A program made the translations under genes and the position numbers. From the NCBI RefSeq assembly GCF_038593855.1, contig NZ_CP151996.1:2914001-2978000 (forward strand): a DNA stretch of 64,000 nt, read 5' to 3'. This document shows positions 36,565 through 45,966 of the stretch, in pieces. Below the pieces are notes generated by a model. The model did not search any database and was not told the origin of the DNA. It worked only from the letters and a program-made list of their open reading frames with translations. Every line of letters starts with the position of its first letter. The stretch's first letter is position 1. Source of the DNA: Lysinibacillus sp. FSL M8-0337. GTDB taxonomy: Bacteria > Bacillota > Bacilli > Bacillales_A > Planococcaceae.

Positions 36565-37266
36565 TCATTTACTAAAATAATAATTAATTGGGCGACCAAT
36601 GCCACCGTAATGGACATCCATCGTAATTTCCTGTTGTTTTTCTAAATAATCTAAATAACGTCTTGCTGTTACCCGCGCAATGCCCACTCCACTGGCAACA
36701 TCTTCTGCTGATGCACCATCCACTGATTGTAAATAATGGACCACTTTTTCAAGTGTTGCTCGATTAAAGCCTTTCGGCAACGTTTTTTCAGACTTTTCTT
36801 CATTTGCTAGCTCACGCTTTTCTTGTTCATTATAATAATGGAATAACTGATCGAGCTCTCCTTGTGTAAATTCTCTTTCTGTTTGCATTTGTTGCTTAAA
36901 GCGCTTATAATTTTCCAGCGTTCCTTGTACGCGCTCAAATGAAAAAGGCTTCATGATATAATCGAAGACACCAAGATGTAAAACTTGTTTAACTGTTTCC
37001 ATATCATTGGCTGCTGTTACGGTAATAACGTCGACTGGTATTTTCAATTCTCGAATTTTCCGCAAGCTTGTTAGGCCATCCTGCTCTGGCATAAAAATAT
37101 CCATAAATACAAGGTCTGGTTGTAGCGAACAAATTTGCTCTATGCCCTCTACGCCGTTTGAGGCTTGTCCTATTACCTCAAATCCGGCTACTTTTTCGAT
37201 GAATTGACGGTTTACTTCCCGCACCATCGGATCGTCCTCTATTAATAACACGTTTATTTGTGTCAC
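36565..37266 (-). CDS. dctR: Response regulator of C4-dicarboxylate uptake
   Basis: A 233-residue CitB/DcuR-type response regulator. The receiver shows LLIEDDPMVREVN, the phosphorylation site FMDIFMPEQDG and the lysine in DYIMKPF. The C-terminal HTH reads SAEDVASGVGIARVTARRYLDYL. It pairs with the sensor kinase 55 bases upstream, as DctR does with DctS in B. subtilis, and should activate dctP. The GTG at 37266 has GGAGG eight bases upstream; the frame extends to 37281 without support. Confidence 0.88.
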   Translation of the reverse strand: MTQINVLLIEDDPMVREVNRQFIEKVAGFEVIGQASNGVEGIEQICSLQPDLVFMDIFMPEQDGLTSLRKIRELKIPVDVITVTAANDMETVKQVLHLGVFDYIMKPFSFERVQGTLENYKRFKQQMQTEREFTQGELDQLFHYYNEQEKRELANEEKSEKTLPKGFNRATLEKVVHYLQSVDGASAEDVASGVGIARVTARRYLDYLEKQQEITMDVHYGGIGRPINYYFSK

Positions 37267-37321
37267 GGTCAAGCCCTCCATATACTCTAGTACAACTCAT
37301 TAGCGAAAAAATCGCTGTATA

Positions 37322-38929
37322 TTAAGAATGATAAAATGTTAATAAAAAGCTCGTCCCTTTGTTCGGCTCACTTATTACTTCAATTTCACCCTGTCCTTTT
37401 TGGACAATTTCTTTTATTAAATATAGTCCAATCCCTCGACCTTTTTTTTCTTTAGTCGAATAGCCATTATCAAAAATATGTGCCTTTACTGCCTCTGACA
37501 TGCCGACACCGTTATCCGTTACTAATATTGCCAGTACATCTTCATCTTCATCCACCGAAATATGCACAACCTTTTCTTCCATCGGACTATCCTTTAATGC
37601 ATCAAAGGCATTTTCGATTAGATTCCCAAAAATAATAACAAAATCATGATGATCTAAGTTTTTCGGAAAGGTTGTCAGACGACTAGCTCTGTCTATTTCA
37701 AGTATAATCCCATGCTCTTTCGCATGAGCAATTTTACTGAGCAATAGACCCGAAATATTTTCATTTTTAATGCGCTCATTTAAAAACTTCGTAATTTCAT
37801 CATGTTCTTCTTTTACTTGCGTTAAGTACGTAAGTGCCTGATCATAATGGCCAAGCTGTAAAAGCCCCGCAATCGTATGCAATTTATTTTTATGTTCATG
37901 CGTTTGGACACGTAATGCCTGTACAAACGCCTTTACACCTGTAAGTTCTTCGGCTAGCTTTTTCACTTCTGTACGATCCTTGAACATAGCCACCGCACCA
38001 ACGGTTTCACCATTCACCTGTATAGGAATACGATTGCTCATAATACTATGATTATTGATATAAAGTTCACGATTATATAGTGGGCGATCTAGCGCTAATA
38101 TTTCGGGTAGACGTGTATCCGGTAATACTTCGAAGATTTTTTTGCCTATTAATGCCGAAGGTCGTTGTGCTACGCCTAATATATCACATGCTTTTTCATT
38201 AAAAATTGTAATTGTAAATTCCTTATCAATAGCAATAATTCCCTCATGCATTGCGTTAAATGTTTCCGTTCGTTCCACATACATTTTAGCAATTTCGTGT
38301 GGTTCTAATCCAAACATTTGCTTTTTCATATGTCGCCCTAATGTTTGAGCACCCCATGCACTAAATAACAATGACATGACTAATGTAATGATTAGTTCTT
38401 TTTGTATAGACGATAGTAGCTCGTTAACCGTTAACACACTAAACCCTACAATCACTACGCCAATTTGACGTCCGTCATGATTCATAATCGGGACAAAAGC
38501 ACGCACCATATCGCCATGTTCACCATGCGCGATTGATGTATAATAATGTTCCGAAAATGCCGCGTTTAAATCACCTGACTGTGATATGGTCCCTATTTCT
38601 TCAGAGTTCGGATGGGAATACTTGCGTCGTTGCATATCGAGAACCACTATATACTGTGCTCCGTTAATATCGCGAATTTCTTCCACAACAGGATTAATAT
38701 GTTTAGTTGCTTCAAAAAAATCGCTGTTTGCAATGGCCGATTTTAATTCTGGTAACTGTGACACGGTTTTTGCTACCAATAACGCCTGTTCTGCTAACTT
38801 TTCTTTTTGCTCGTTCATAACAAACCCTAGTAAAAACGTACCACCAATACTAAAGGAAAGCATGAGTATAAAAAAAGTAAGAGACATGATCTTTCCCTTC
38901 ATTGATAATTTTTGAAATTTCAATATCAT
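37322..38929 (-). CDS. dctS: Sensor histidine kinase of C4-dicarboxylate uptake
   Basis: A 535-residue DcuS/CitA-type kinase. Helix 1 (IMSLTFFILMLSFSIGGTFLLGF), an extracellular PDC sensor (about residues 45-175, with MQRRKYSHP), helix 2, a cytoplasmic PAS domain and the kinase core (HEHKNKLHTIAGLLQLG; DNGVGMSE; GRGIGLYLI) are in order. It should sense C4-dicarboxylates together with the binding protein encoded divergently. ATG at 38929 is only two bases from AAGGAGG, and the TTG at 38923 has better spacing; the true start may be there. Confidence 0.88.
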   Translation of the reverse strand: MILKFQKLSMKGKIMSLTFFILMLSFSIGGTFLLGFVMNEQKEKLAEQALLVAKTVSQLPELKSAIANSDFFEATKHINPVVEEIRDINGAQYIVVLDMQRRKYSHPNSEEIGTISQSGDLNAAFSEHYYTSIAHGEHGDMVRAFVPIMNHDGRQIGVVIVGFSVLTVNELLSSIQKELIITLVMSLLFSAWGAQTLGRHMKKQMFGLEPHEIAKMYVERTETFNAMHEGIIAIDKEFTITIFNEKACDILGVAQRPSALIGKKIFEVLPDTRLPEILALDRPLYNRELYINNHSIMSNRIPIQVNGETVGAVAMFKDRTEVKKLAEELTGVKAFVQALRVQTHEHKNKLHTIAGLLQLGHYDQALTYLTQVKEEHDEITKFLNERIKNENISGLLLSKIAHAKEHGIILEIDRASRLTTFPKNLDHHDFVIIFGNLIENAFDALKDSPMEEKVVHISVDEDEDVLAILVTDNGVGMSEAVKAHIFDNGYSTKEKKGRGIGLYLIKEIVQKGQGEIEVISEPNKGTSFLLTFYHS

Positions 38930-39013
38930 TGCCTCCTTCTTACTATGTATTAGCTTTCTCCTATGTTAGAATAACAAAAACATGTGAAAATACGAATCAA
39001 TTGGGTGTATTAT

Positions 39014-40060
39014 ATGAAAAATTTTATTTTTGGAACGATTGCCACTGTTTTAGTTTTAACGATTGTATTTAGTATACAGCAAGGATTTTTGTTTTCGAAA
39101 ACCCTTCCGTATGATGATGAACAAAAAGGACTCGACAAACAAATTACGATCCATTTAAGTCATGTTGTAGCGGAAAATACGCCGAAAGGACAAGCCGCAA
39201 CTAAATTTGCAGAACTTGTTGAAGAAAAAACAAATGGTAAGGTTAAAGTACATGTCTATCCTAATGCCTCGCTATATAATGATGAAAATGAATTCCAAGC
39301 GTTACAAGATGGAAAAGTTGAAATGATTATCCCTACTTTTTCTAAAATGACTTCTTACGTACCAGACTGGCAAGTACTTGATCTACCCTATCTTTTTCAT
39401 ACAGATGATGAAGTACTTGAAGTGTTGACAGGACCCATCGGTGAGCAATTACTAGATGAACTGAAGCCTTTTAATGTTCGCGGCCTCGGTTTTTGGCATA
39501 ATGGCTTTAAACATTTAACTGCCGAGCGTCCAATCCATACATTTGAGGATTTACAAGGGTTACGCATACGTACCATGCCAAGCAAAACACTTGAAAAACA
39601 ATTCAGCTTAGTAGGTGCAACGCCAGTATCGATTTCCTTTAGTGAAATTTTTACTGACCTTGAAGCACACGCTATCGATGCACAAGAGAACACGGCATCT
39701 AATATTTTTTCCAAGGGCTTTTACAAAGTGCAAAAAAATATGACATTAACTAAACATGGTATTTTAGGTTATTCGGTTTTAATGAATGAAAAATTTTGGG
39801 AACAGCTACCACCCAAAGTGCAAAAACAACTAATGGAAGCGATGAGAGAAACAACTGACTGGCAATTTAAACAAGCAGTTCTTATGAACGGCAATGATTT
39901 ACGTAAACTACAACAAGAGAACGATTTTGAAATTTACACAATGAGTGATGCAGAACGACAACGTTTTCAAGAAAAACTAGCCCCTGTCTATGATTTCTAT
40001 CAAGCAGATGTCAAACAGCATCATATACTATCTGAAATCCAAAAAATTGTTTCTCCCTAA
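39014..40060 (+). CDS. dctB: DctB-like solute-binding protein of C4-dicarboxylate sensing
   Basis: A 348-residue exported TRAP-type (DctP family) binding protein with an N-terminal helix (FIFGTIATVLVLTIVFSI) that may act as uncleaved anchor. Family motifs: HVVAENTPKGQAATKFAELV, NDENEFQALQDGKVEM, and GLRIRTMPSKTLEKQF. No TRAP permease genes are near. The order DctR-DctS / DctB-DctP equals B. subtilis, where DctB is a co-sensor for DctS rather than part of a TRAP transporter. The ATG at 39014 has only weak Shine-Dalgarno sequence (GGGTG). Confidence 0.86.
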   Translation: MKNFIFGTIATVLVLTIVFSIQQGFLFSKTLPYDDEQKGLDKQITIHLSHVVAENTPKGQAATKFAELVEEKTNGKVKVHVYPNASLYNDENEFQALQDGKVEMIIPTFSKMTSYVPDWQVLDLPYLFHTDDEVLEVLTGPIGEQLLDELKPFNVRGLGFWHNGFKHLTAERPIHTFEDLQGLRIRTMPSKTLEKQFSLVGATPVSISFSEIFTDLEAHAIDAQENTASNIFSKGFYKVQKNMTLTKHGILGYSVLMNEKFWEQLPPKVQKQLMEAMRETTDWQFKQAVLMNGNDLRKLQQENDFEIYTMSDAERQRFQEKLAPVYDFYQADVKQHHILSEIQKIVSP

Positions 40061-40080
40061 ACCTTTTGGTCATTTTGGCT

Positions 40081-40105
40081 AAATCCTCACTTTTCGTGAG
40101 GATTT
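40081..40105 (+). terminator. Terminator of dctB
   Basis: AAATCCTCAC pairs with GTGAGGATTT over a five-base loop, then TTTCTTTT. Confidence 0.9.
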
Positions 40106-40263
40106 TTTCTTTTGTATTATAATAGATTCAATAATTTATAATCTACTATAAAACAGCCTTTACCCCTTGATATTACTAACTTCCCAACTATCGAAACGAA
40201 AAATGAACAAAATGAACAATAGAAACTTTACGGTCATAAAAACTATTGTCGGAAAATTTCAGC

Positions 40264-40290
40264 TATGATAACCACATGAAAGCGTTCACA
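40264..40290 (+). promoter_or_regulatory. -10 element and cre site ahead of dctP
   Basis: TATGAT (40264-40269) is a likely -10. TGAAAGCGTTCACA (40277-40290) fits the cre consensus TGWNANCGNTNWCA at every position and would overlap the transcription start, implying CcpA repression by preferred sugars. No good -35 is visible, in keeping with activation by DctR. Confidence 0.78.
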
Positions 40291-40319
40291 AAGTATACAT
40301 TTTTCAAGGGGGAAGTATT

Positions 40320-41585
40320 ATGCGTATAAATTTTAAAAACTTAACGGTACAAGTGCTGATTGCCATCGTACTCGGTATTATTGTTGGAGCCGCATTCCCA
40401 GAGTTCGGTGCTAGCTTAAAAATATTAGCTGATATATTTATTAAATTAATTAAGATGTTAATTGCACCTATTATTTTCTTAACTGTCGTTATCGGAATTG
40501 GTAGCATGGGCGATGTGAAAAAGGTCGGAAAAATTGGTGGGAAAGCATTAATTTATTTTGAAATTGTCTCTACTTTCGCACTTGCGATTGGCTTACTTGT
40601 AGTAAATATTATTCAACCTGGTAAAGGATTTAATACAGATGCAGCCAATGCTGCAGATGTTGCGCAATATACAGAGCAAGCTGCTGCTGCTGAGCATGGA
40701 TTTGGCGCATTTATTATGCAAATTATCCCTGATAATGTTGTTGGCGCACTAGCAAATGGCGAGTTATTGCCTGTCTTATTTTCTGCAGTATTATTCGGTT
40801 TAGCTGCTGCTGCTATAGGTGAACCAGCAAAACCTGTTATCAAATTTTTTGAACAAGTTGCAGATATTTTCTTTAAAATTGTCAATATGGTAATGAAAAT
40901 TTCTCCAATTGGTGCATTTGGTGCGATGAGTTACACAATTGGGAACTTCGGTTTAAAATCACTTGGTAATCTAGGTTTCTTAATGCTGTCTGTGTACATT
41001 ACAATGTTCCTATTTATAGTTGTCATTATTGGTTTAATTACACGTTATTTTGGCTTTAGTATTTTTAAATTCATTAAATATATTAAAGATGAAATCTTTA
41101 TCGTTATCGGTACTTCTTCTTCTGAATCTGCGCTACCTTCCATGATGCGCAAATTAGAAAATTACGGTTGTTCGAAACAAGTAGTTGGACTTGTTATTCC
41201 AACAGGTTACTCTTTTAACTTGGACGGTACTTCCATTTATTTATCCATGGCGGCTATTTTTATTGCCCAAGCTTATGGAGTAGATTTAGATATTTGGCAT
41301 CAGCTTACTTTACTAGCCATTTTAATGTTAACTTCTAAAGGAGCTGCCGGTGTCACAGGCTCAGGCTTTATTACGCTAGCTGCAACACTTGCTGCATTCC
41401 CGATGATTCCTGTAGAAGGTATTGCTCTGTTAATAGGTGTAGACCGCTTTATGTCAGAGGCTCGTGCTGTCACTAACCTAATTGGTAACGGTGTAGCAAC
41501 AGTTGTCGTATCGAAGATGGAAAAAGAATTTGATACGGACCAAGAAAAACGCGCTCTTTCAGGTGAAATGATTCACAACGCTTAA
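40320..41585 (+). CDS. dctP: C4-dicarboxylate transporter, DAACS family
   Basis: A 421-residue cation symporter of the DctA/GltP family importing succinate, fumarate or malate. Landmarks: the serine-rich hairpin GTSSSESALPSMMRKLE, the ligand-binding helix PTGYSFNLDGTSIYLSMA, and GVTGSGFITLAATLA, all in the second half. Eight helices are expected. It lies behind a cre site and beside dctB-dctSR, which defines the likely substrate class better than sequence alone. GGGGGAAG precedes the ATG. Confidence 0.92.
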   Translation: MRINFKNLTVQVLIAIVLGIIVGAAFPEFGASLKILADIFIKLIKMLIAPIIFLTVVIGIGSMGDVKKVGKIGGKALIYFEIVSTFALAIGLLVVNIIQPGKGFNTDAANAADVAQYTEQAAAAEHGFGAFIMQIIPDNVVGALANGELLPVLFSAVLFGLAAAAIGEPAKPVIKFFEQVADIFFKIVNMVMKISPIGAFGAMSYTIGNFGLKSLGNLGFLMLSVYITMFLFIVVIIGLITRYFGFSIFKFIKYIKDEIFIVIGTSSSESALPSMMRKLENYGCSKQVVGLVIPTGYSFNLDGTSIYLSMAAIFIAQAYGVDLDIWHQLTLLAILMLTSKGAAGVTGSGFITLAATLAAFPMIPVEGIALLIGVDRFMSEARAVTNLIGNGVATVVVSKMEKEFDTDQEKRALSGEMIHNA

Positions 41586-41591
41586 ACATAA

Positions 41592-41630
41592 AACATCCAA
41601 TCTACTTGTAAAGTTAGTAGATTGGATGTT
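41592..41630 (+). terminator. Terminator of dctP
   Basis: AACATCCAATCTAC pairs with GTAGATTGGATGTT, then T6. Confidence 0.93.
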
Positions 41631-41659
41631 TTTTTATAGTAAGTCAATCCTTTTGCAAG

Positions 41660-41935
41660 TTAACTTCCACAACTCCGTGTTTTATGAAATTTTTTAGTCA
41701 AACGAATCAGAAAAGCACTTACTATTGCTATCCCCAAAAACGACGTCACTAAAAAAACGATTGGGGAACCTATAAAAACGAACAGCACATCAGTATGACT
41801 TTCTGCTATATATCTCTCCCCTAGTTTTACCTTTCCGAAAATCTCTTTACTATATGACCATCCATACATAATGAAAATGAATAGTATATGTATGAATAAC
41901 GAACAAAAAAATGCTTGCACAGCCGTTTTCATCAT
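41660..41935 (-). CDS. Small two-helix membrane protein, unknown
   Basis: A 91-residue protein with two hydrophobic helices (AFFCSLFIHILFIFIMYGW and VFIGSPIVFLVTSFLGIAIV) and a basic C-terminus (RLTKKFHKTRSCGS). I do not recognise a family. No clear RBS precedes the start, and no partner gene is adjacent. It is kept because composition, codon usage and helix pattern look genuine. Confidence 0.5.
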   Translation of the reverse strand: MMKTAVQAFFCSLFIHILFIFIMYGWSYSKEIFGKVKLGERYIAESHTDVLFVFIGSPIVFLVTSFLGIAIVSAFLIRLTKKFHKTRSCGS

Positions 41936-42116
41936 AAACTTTTCCTAGTTAGCTGATACATAGGAAAGAATGTACACCAAATCATCAATTTTTCCACTTC
42001 CCTTTTCTATGGAATAAACAACTAGTTTAACATAAAAAGAAAAACCGTAACGCCTTCATTAGTAGCAAGAAGTTCGGTTTATCTTTTCTCTAAAAGGTTA
42101 AATATGTTCAAAATGG

Positions 42117-43553
42117 TTACTTTATTTCTCCTTCCAACACTTCAATTACTTCTTTTAGCGTATTGATTGTGCCGACATTGCCAGGGAAAATGATGTAAGA
42201 TGAATCGGGGAATTTGCTTTCTTGTCCTATTTTCCATACGGGAATTCCGGGTTTTATTTGGCCAGCTACTGTCGCACGCTTAACCGATAGTCCAATTGTA
42301 CCCACGCTTGAAGAAGTAATTCCGCCTTTTGCAACAATGTATTTTGGCTGTACCTGTAAATTGTAAACAATACTTGTCACAGCATTTGAAATTTTAACAG
42401 CTAATTGAAGTTCGTTTTCACCTTGATTTTCTCCTAAATCTAGCCTCTCGCGACGAGTGTAATACACAACGGATTTACCTGCTCTGATTAGCTCTTCGCA
42501 AGTAGTGCGAACACGTTGAACCTCTTGTTGAAACTTCTCATCATCATGCACAAGATGAACATCAAGCTCTACCCCTGTGACAAGACCACTATCCAGAAGT
42601 GCGTATAATTGGTCTGTTGTTTTTTGCACATGGGAACCAACTACAATCAGTCCCCCGCTGGACGACTTATCTGTCAGCAGCTCATCTCTTGATAAAAGCG
42701 GCTTATCCGAAATACCGCCTAAAACTTTTGTTAAAGAAGCGGCACTCCTAAAAATATATGATTTCCCTGCTTTCATGACTTGCAGCAAGGCAGTAACAAA
42801 TATTTCAACATCGCTATAAGCTGCTGCATTCACAACAATTTTCCTAAAATTTTTTGCTGCTAGTAATTGCGCTTGTATGGCTTTCAGATTTTGTGAGCGT
42901 AAGTCTTCAAGCGTGATATAAATTGTATCTTCTTTTGTATAAGCACCTTTTGTTTTTTCTTCAATCCATTCGCCCAAATGAGAGGAAACAAAACCAAAAG
43001 TACGGTCTTTTGCAAATTCAGTTTCACCTGCTGGAACAAGTTCATCTCCATACTGAACATAATGAATATTTTGGATTGTTAAACGACCGCCTTCTTCAAA
43101 AAAAGGAATAATAATTTCCCCATCAAACGTTGTATCAGAAATTTCTTCAATTGAAGTTTTCAATGTTTCCGTCTCTAGAGGGTAATGGCCTCGCAATGTG
43201 GAATCCCCTCGACTAATCAACACATAAGGCTTTCCTTCTTGCAAAGAAATAGCATGTACACGGTGTGCGATGTCCCGATGGACGACTGCTGTTTCCTCTG
43301 CTGAAAAACTGCGGGAGTTTGTTAACAGAAAAAAAACCCGATTCTTTTCGCGAAATCCTTGCTTAATGCTTTCTTCTGTCCAATCCGTATAAACCGAAAC
43401 ACCATGAACGGTTTGAACACCGGTTGGGTCATCATCAAGAACAACGATTTTATGATAAAAACTCCTTAGCTCATCCTTTAATTGAATTTGAATTTGCTTA
43501 TGATTCGATTCAAGAAGGCTCGAAAACACTTCTGATGTTTTTTTCGTTACCAT
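42117..43553 (-). CDS. DUF1537 four-carbon acid sugar kinase
   Basis: A 478-residue kinase of the four-carbon acid sugar kinase family, members of which phosphorylate 3-oxo-tetronates, threonate or erythronate. The N-terminal domain carries VVLDDDPTGVQTVHGVSVYTDW-type motif (residues 37-58) and SRGDSTLRGHYPLE; the C-terminal domain carries KGGITSS and the nucleotide-binding GIPVWKI..FPGNVG end. It overlaps the dehydrogenase gene by seven bases. The exact substrate (OtnK- or DtnK-like) cannot be decided here; partnership with an LtnD-like dehydrogenase favours OtnK. Confidence 0.85.
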   Translation of the reverse strand: MVTKKTSEVFSSLLESNHKQIQIQLKDELRSFYHKIVVLDDDPTGVQTVHGVSVYTDWTEESIKQGFREKNRVFFLLTNSRSFSAEETAVVHRDIAHRVHAISLQEGKPYVLISRGDSTLRGHYPLETETLKTSIEEISDTTFDGEIIIPFFEEGGRLTIQNIHYVQYGDELVPAGETEFAKDRTFGFVSSHLGEWIEEKTKGAYTKEDTIYITLEDLRSQNLKAIQAQLLAAKNFRKIVVNAAAYSDVEIFVTALLQVMKAGKSYIFRSAASLTKVLGGISDKPLLSRDELLTDKSSSGGLIVVGSHVQKTTDQLYALLDSGLVTGVELDVHLVHDDEKFQQEVQRVRTTCEELIRAGKSVVYYTRRERLDLGENQGENELQLAVKISNAVTSIVYNLQVQPKYIVAKGGITSSSVGTIGLSVKRATVAGQIKPGIPVWKIGQESKFPDSSYIIFPGNVGTINTLKEVIEVLEGEIK

Positions 43554-44455
43554 GATGATTGCCCCTCTCTTGAAACTTCAACATTCGCTAATTTCTCATA
43601 ATGTTGGACAATGCTTGCGTGATCGAGCCTATCTTTTCCATCTGCCTTTAAACTATAAAAAATTTCTAAAAGTTGCGCCGATAATGGCAGTGGAACAGCT
43701 AGCTCATGTGCAGTATTCATTACATTTTTTATATCTTTCAGATTAATGTCGACACGGCCACCCGCTTGAAAGTTTCGATTAAGAATCATTGGCATTTTAG
43801 CATCCATTACGGTGCTTCCCGCAAGTCCACCACGAATTGCCTCATACATTTTCTCCACATGAATACCGGCTTTTGTCGCTAACACAAGTGCTTCGGAAAT
43901 AGCAGCAATATTTAAATTTACGATTATTTGATTGGCTAGCTTTGCTGTCGTGCCACAGCCTGAATCACCAACATGAACGATGTTACTCCCCATATTCCCA
44001 AGAATGTCTTTTACCCTTTCAAATACCTCTTCCTTTCCACCAACCATAATTGTCAATGTTCCATCAATTGCTTTTGGCTCCCCACCACTAACTGGTGCAT
44101 CAAGGAAATGGACGCCTCGATTGGCAGAGAGCTCGAACATATCTTTTGATTCCGACGGTGTGACTGAACTCATGTCGATAATAATCATATCCGGACGAGC
44201 ACCTTCCATTACCCCATGTTCGCCGAAAATTGCTTGGAAAACATCTGCCCCTTGCGGTAACATTGTAATCACCACATCACTTGTTAATGCTACTTCCTTA
44301 CTAGAAGCTGCCTTGTTAGCGCCTTCTTGTGCAAGCATATCAACTGTGGTTGTATTTATATCGAATACAGTCACATCATTACCTTTTTTTAAAAGGTTGC
44401 GAACCATTGGTGCCCCCATAATGCCCAGTCCAATAAATCCTATTTTTTTCTTCAT
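43547..44455 (-). CDS. 3-hydroxyacid dehydrogenase (HIBADH family, LtnD-like)
   Basis: A 302-residue NAD(P)-dependent beta-hydroxyacid dehydrogenase. The Rossmann motif is GFIGLGIMGAPMVRNLLKKG, the substrate loop is DAPVSGGEPKAIDGTL, and the catalytic lysine is in GTTAKLANQII. Candidates are L-threonate dehydrogenase (LtnD) and tartronate semialdehyde reductase (GarR). The adjacent DUF1537 kinase favours LtnD, which forms the 2-oxo-tetronate (inference from operon composition). It lies 85 bases after the GntP permease gene. Confidence 0.86.
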   Translation of the reverse strand: MKKKIGFIGLGIMGAPMVRNLLKKGNDVTVFDINTTTVDMLAQEGANKAASSKEVALTSDVVITMLPQGADVFQAIFGEHGVMEGARPDMIIIDMSSVTPSESKDMFELSANRGVHFLDAPVSGGEPKAIDGTLTIMVGGKEEVFERVKDILGNMGSNIVHVGDSGCGTTAKLANQIIVNLNIAAISEALVLATKAGIHVEKMYEAIRGGLAGSTVMDAKMPMILNRNFQAGGRVDINLKDIKNVMNTAHELAVPLPLSAQLLEIFYSLKADGKDRLDHASIVQHYEKLANVEVSREGQSSW

Positions 44456-44540
44456 TTTGACTTCAGCTCCAATCTAGTTGTTTATTAATCAGTGATACAT
44501 ACCTTTTTCGTATCTAAAGCATCGCTATTAAACAAGTAAA

Positions 44541-45902
44541 TTATAACCCTGGTAAAATCCCTTGGAATATGCTGAGAATGTAGACGAATAGTAATACGGT
44601 TACACCTGATAAGAAGCCCCCAATAGTCCAAACTCTTATAGTTTCTGTTATAGATAAACGTCCAAATTTACTTACTACCCAGAATCCAGAATCGTTAGGA
44701 AGTGATAAACCGACGCCGCCTGCACAAATTGCAAGACCCAGTAAGACTGGCGATACGCCAAGATCCGTCGCTAACGGCCCCATAATTGCAGATGTTGTCA
44801 CAAGCGCAACCGTGGCAGACCCAAGCGATGCACGAAGAATTTGCGAAAATAAAAATGCAAGCAATAATGCAGGCATGTTAAGCCCTTGCATCATAGCAAT
44901 TAGTAAATCACCGATGCCTGTCTCTTGAACCACTTTACCAAAGGAACCACCTGCTCCAGTAATAAGGATGACCAAACCACATTGATCAAATGCTTTGGCA
45001 AACATGATTTTAGAATCTTCCTTGATGTATGGCTTTAAGGTAAAAATCGCGACAACTAAACTAATTAACAGCGCAACATTTTTATCTCCGATAACGGAAA
45101 ATATAGTTGGAATGAAATGTTCTGGGTTGCCTCTGAACAGTAAATTCATGAATGTGTTCGATAAAATCAAAATAATTGGTAAAGCGAGTATGCTAAATGA
45201 AAGAACTGTTGAAATTTCTTTTCTGTCAGCAATTGTGCTATTTCCTTCAGACATTTCATAATCATCAAGACGTCCATTATTTGCAATGCGCTTCCCGATA
45301 AACTTTCCATACATGACGCCACCTACGAGTACGCCAGGAATGGAAACAAGCAATCCATAAAGAAGAAATACTCCGATATCCGAGCCTGTATGGTCAGCAA
45401 CCACTAATGGCCCTGGTGTGGGGATAATTAAACTATGGGCAGTAATTAATCCAATCGAAAGAATTGCAACAAAAGTAGAAAGTGCTATTTTTGTTTTAAG
45501 GGAAATATTTTGGATTAATTTATGTAAAATAATAAACGCTGCATCAAAGAATACAGGAATTGAAACAGTAATCGATGTCATTGCAATAGCGTAAGGAGAT
45601 TTTTTCACCCCAAAGACGCTTAGCATCCCAGTAGCAATTTTATTAATGGCCCCTGATGATGCTAAAAATTGACCAAATAATATTCCAAGTCCAATTAAAA
45701 TACCAACACCAGCTAGTGTATTGCCAAATCCGGTAGCGATAATGCCAGGGATTTCTTTCGCAGGAATGCCTGACAATAAGCCAAGACCAAGGGCAACGAC
45801 TAAAAGAGAGACGAAGGCATCCCATTTGAATCTAATAATAAGGACAAATAAAACAATTAAAGCAAGAACAAATCCAAAAATGAGTGTATGACCTGTTAAC
45901 AT
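44541..45902 (-). CDS. GntP-family sugar-acid permease
   Basis: A 453-residue proton symporter of the gluconate permease (GntP) family with about 12 helices. Family motifs include GFGNTLAGVGILIGLGILFG near residue 55, TGAGGSFGKVVQETGIG, and AGGVGLSLPNDSGFWVV. It should import gluconate-like or four-carbon sugar acids for the two enzymes encoded after it. The start ATG at 45902 follows AAGGAGG. A cre site lies just upstream. Confidence 0.92.
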   Translation of the reverse strand: MLTGHTLIFGFVLALIVLFVLIIRFKWDAFVSLLVVALGLGLLSGIPAKEIPGIIATGFGNTLAGVGILIGLGILFGQFLASSGAINKIATGMLSVFGVKKSPYAIAMTSITVSIPVFFDAAFIILHKLIQNISLKTKIALSTFVAILSIGLITAHSLIIPTPGPLVVADHTGSDIGVFLLYGLLVSIPGVLVGGVMYGKFIGKRIANNGRLDDYEMSEGNSTIADRKEISTVLSFSILALPIILILSNTFMNLLFRGNPEHFIPTIFSVIGDKNVALLISLVVAIFTLKPYIKEDSKIMFAKAFDQCGLVILITGAGGSFGKVVQETGIGDLLIAMMQGLNMPALLLAFLFSQILRASLGSATVALVTTSAIMGPLATDLGVSPVLLGLAICAGGVGLSLPNDSGFWVVSKFGRLSITETIRVWTIGGFLSGVTVLLFVYILSIFQGILPGL

Positions 45903-45939
45903 TGTAGTGTATCCTCCTTAAGTAAAAAGTTAGTTAAGG

Positions 45940-45953
45940 TGACAACGCTTACA
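45940..45953 (-). promoter_or_regulatory. cre site ahead of the sugar-acid operon
   Basis: TGACAACGCTTACA satisfies the cre consensus TGWNANCGNTNWCA completely. It lies between the rpiR-type regulator and the permease gene, implying CcpA control. TGTAGTG (45903-45909), half of the putative RpiR operator, lies at the start codon side. Confidence 0.78.
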
Positions 45954-45966
45954 TTTTATTTATCAT

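Noticed and set aside
39014-40060. A TRAP transporter locus
   Set aside because: Only the binding protein is present; the neighbours are a sensor kinase pair and a DAACS symporter, the B. subtilis dct arrangement.
42041-42080. Terminator after the DUF1537 kinase gene
   Set aside because: AAACCG/CGGTTT pairing is short with a long unpaired interior, so not strong enough to call, although a T-rich stretch follows on the minus strand.
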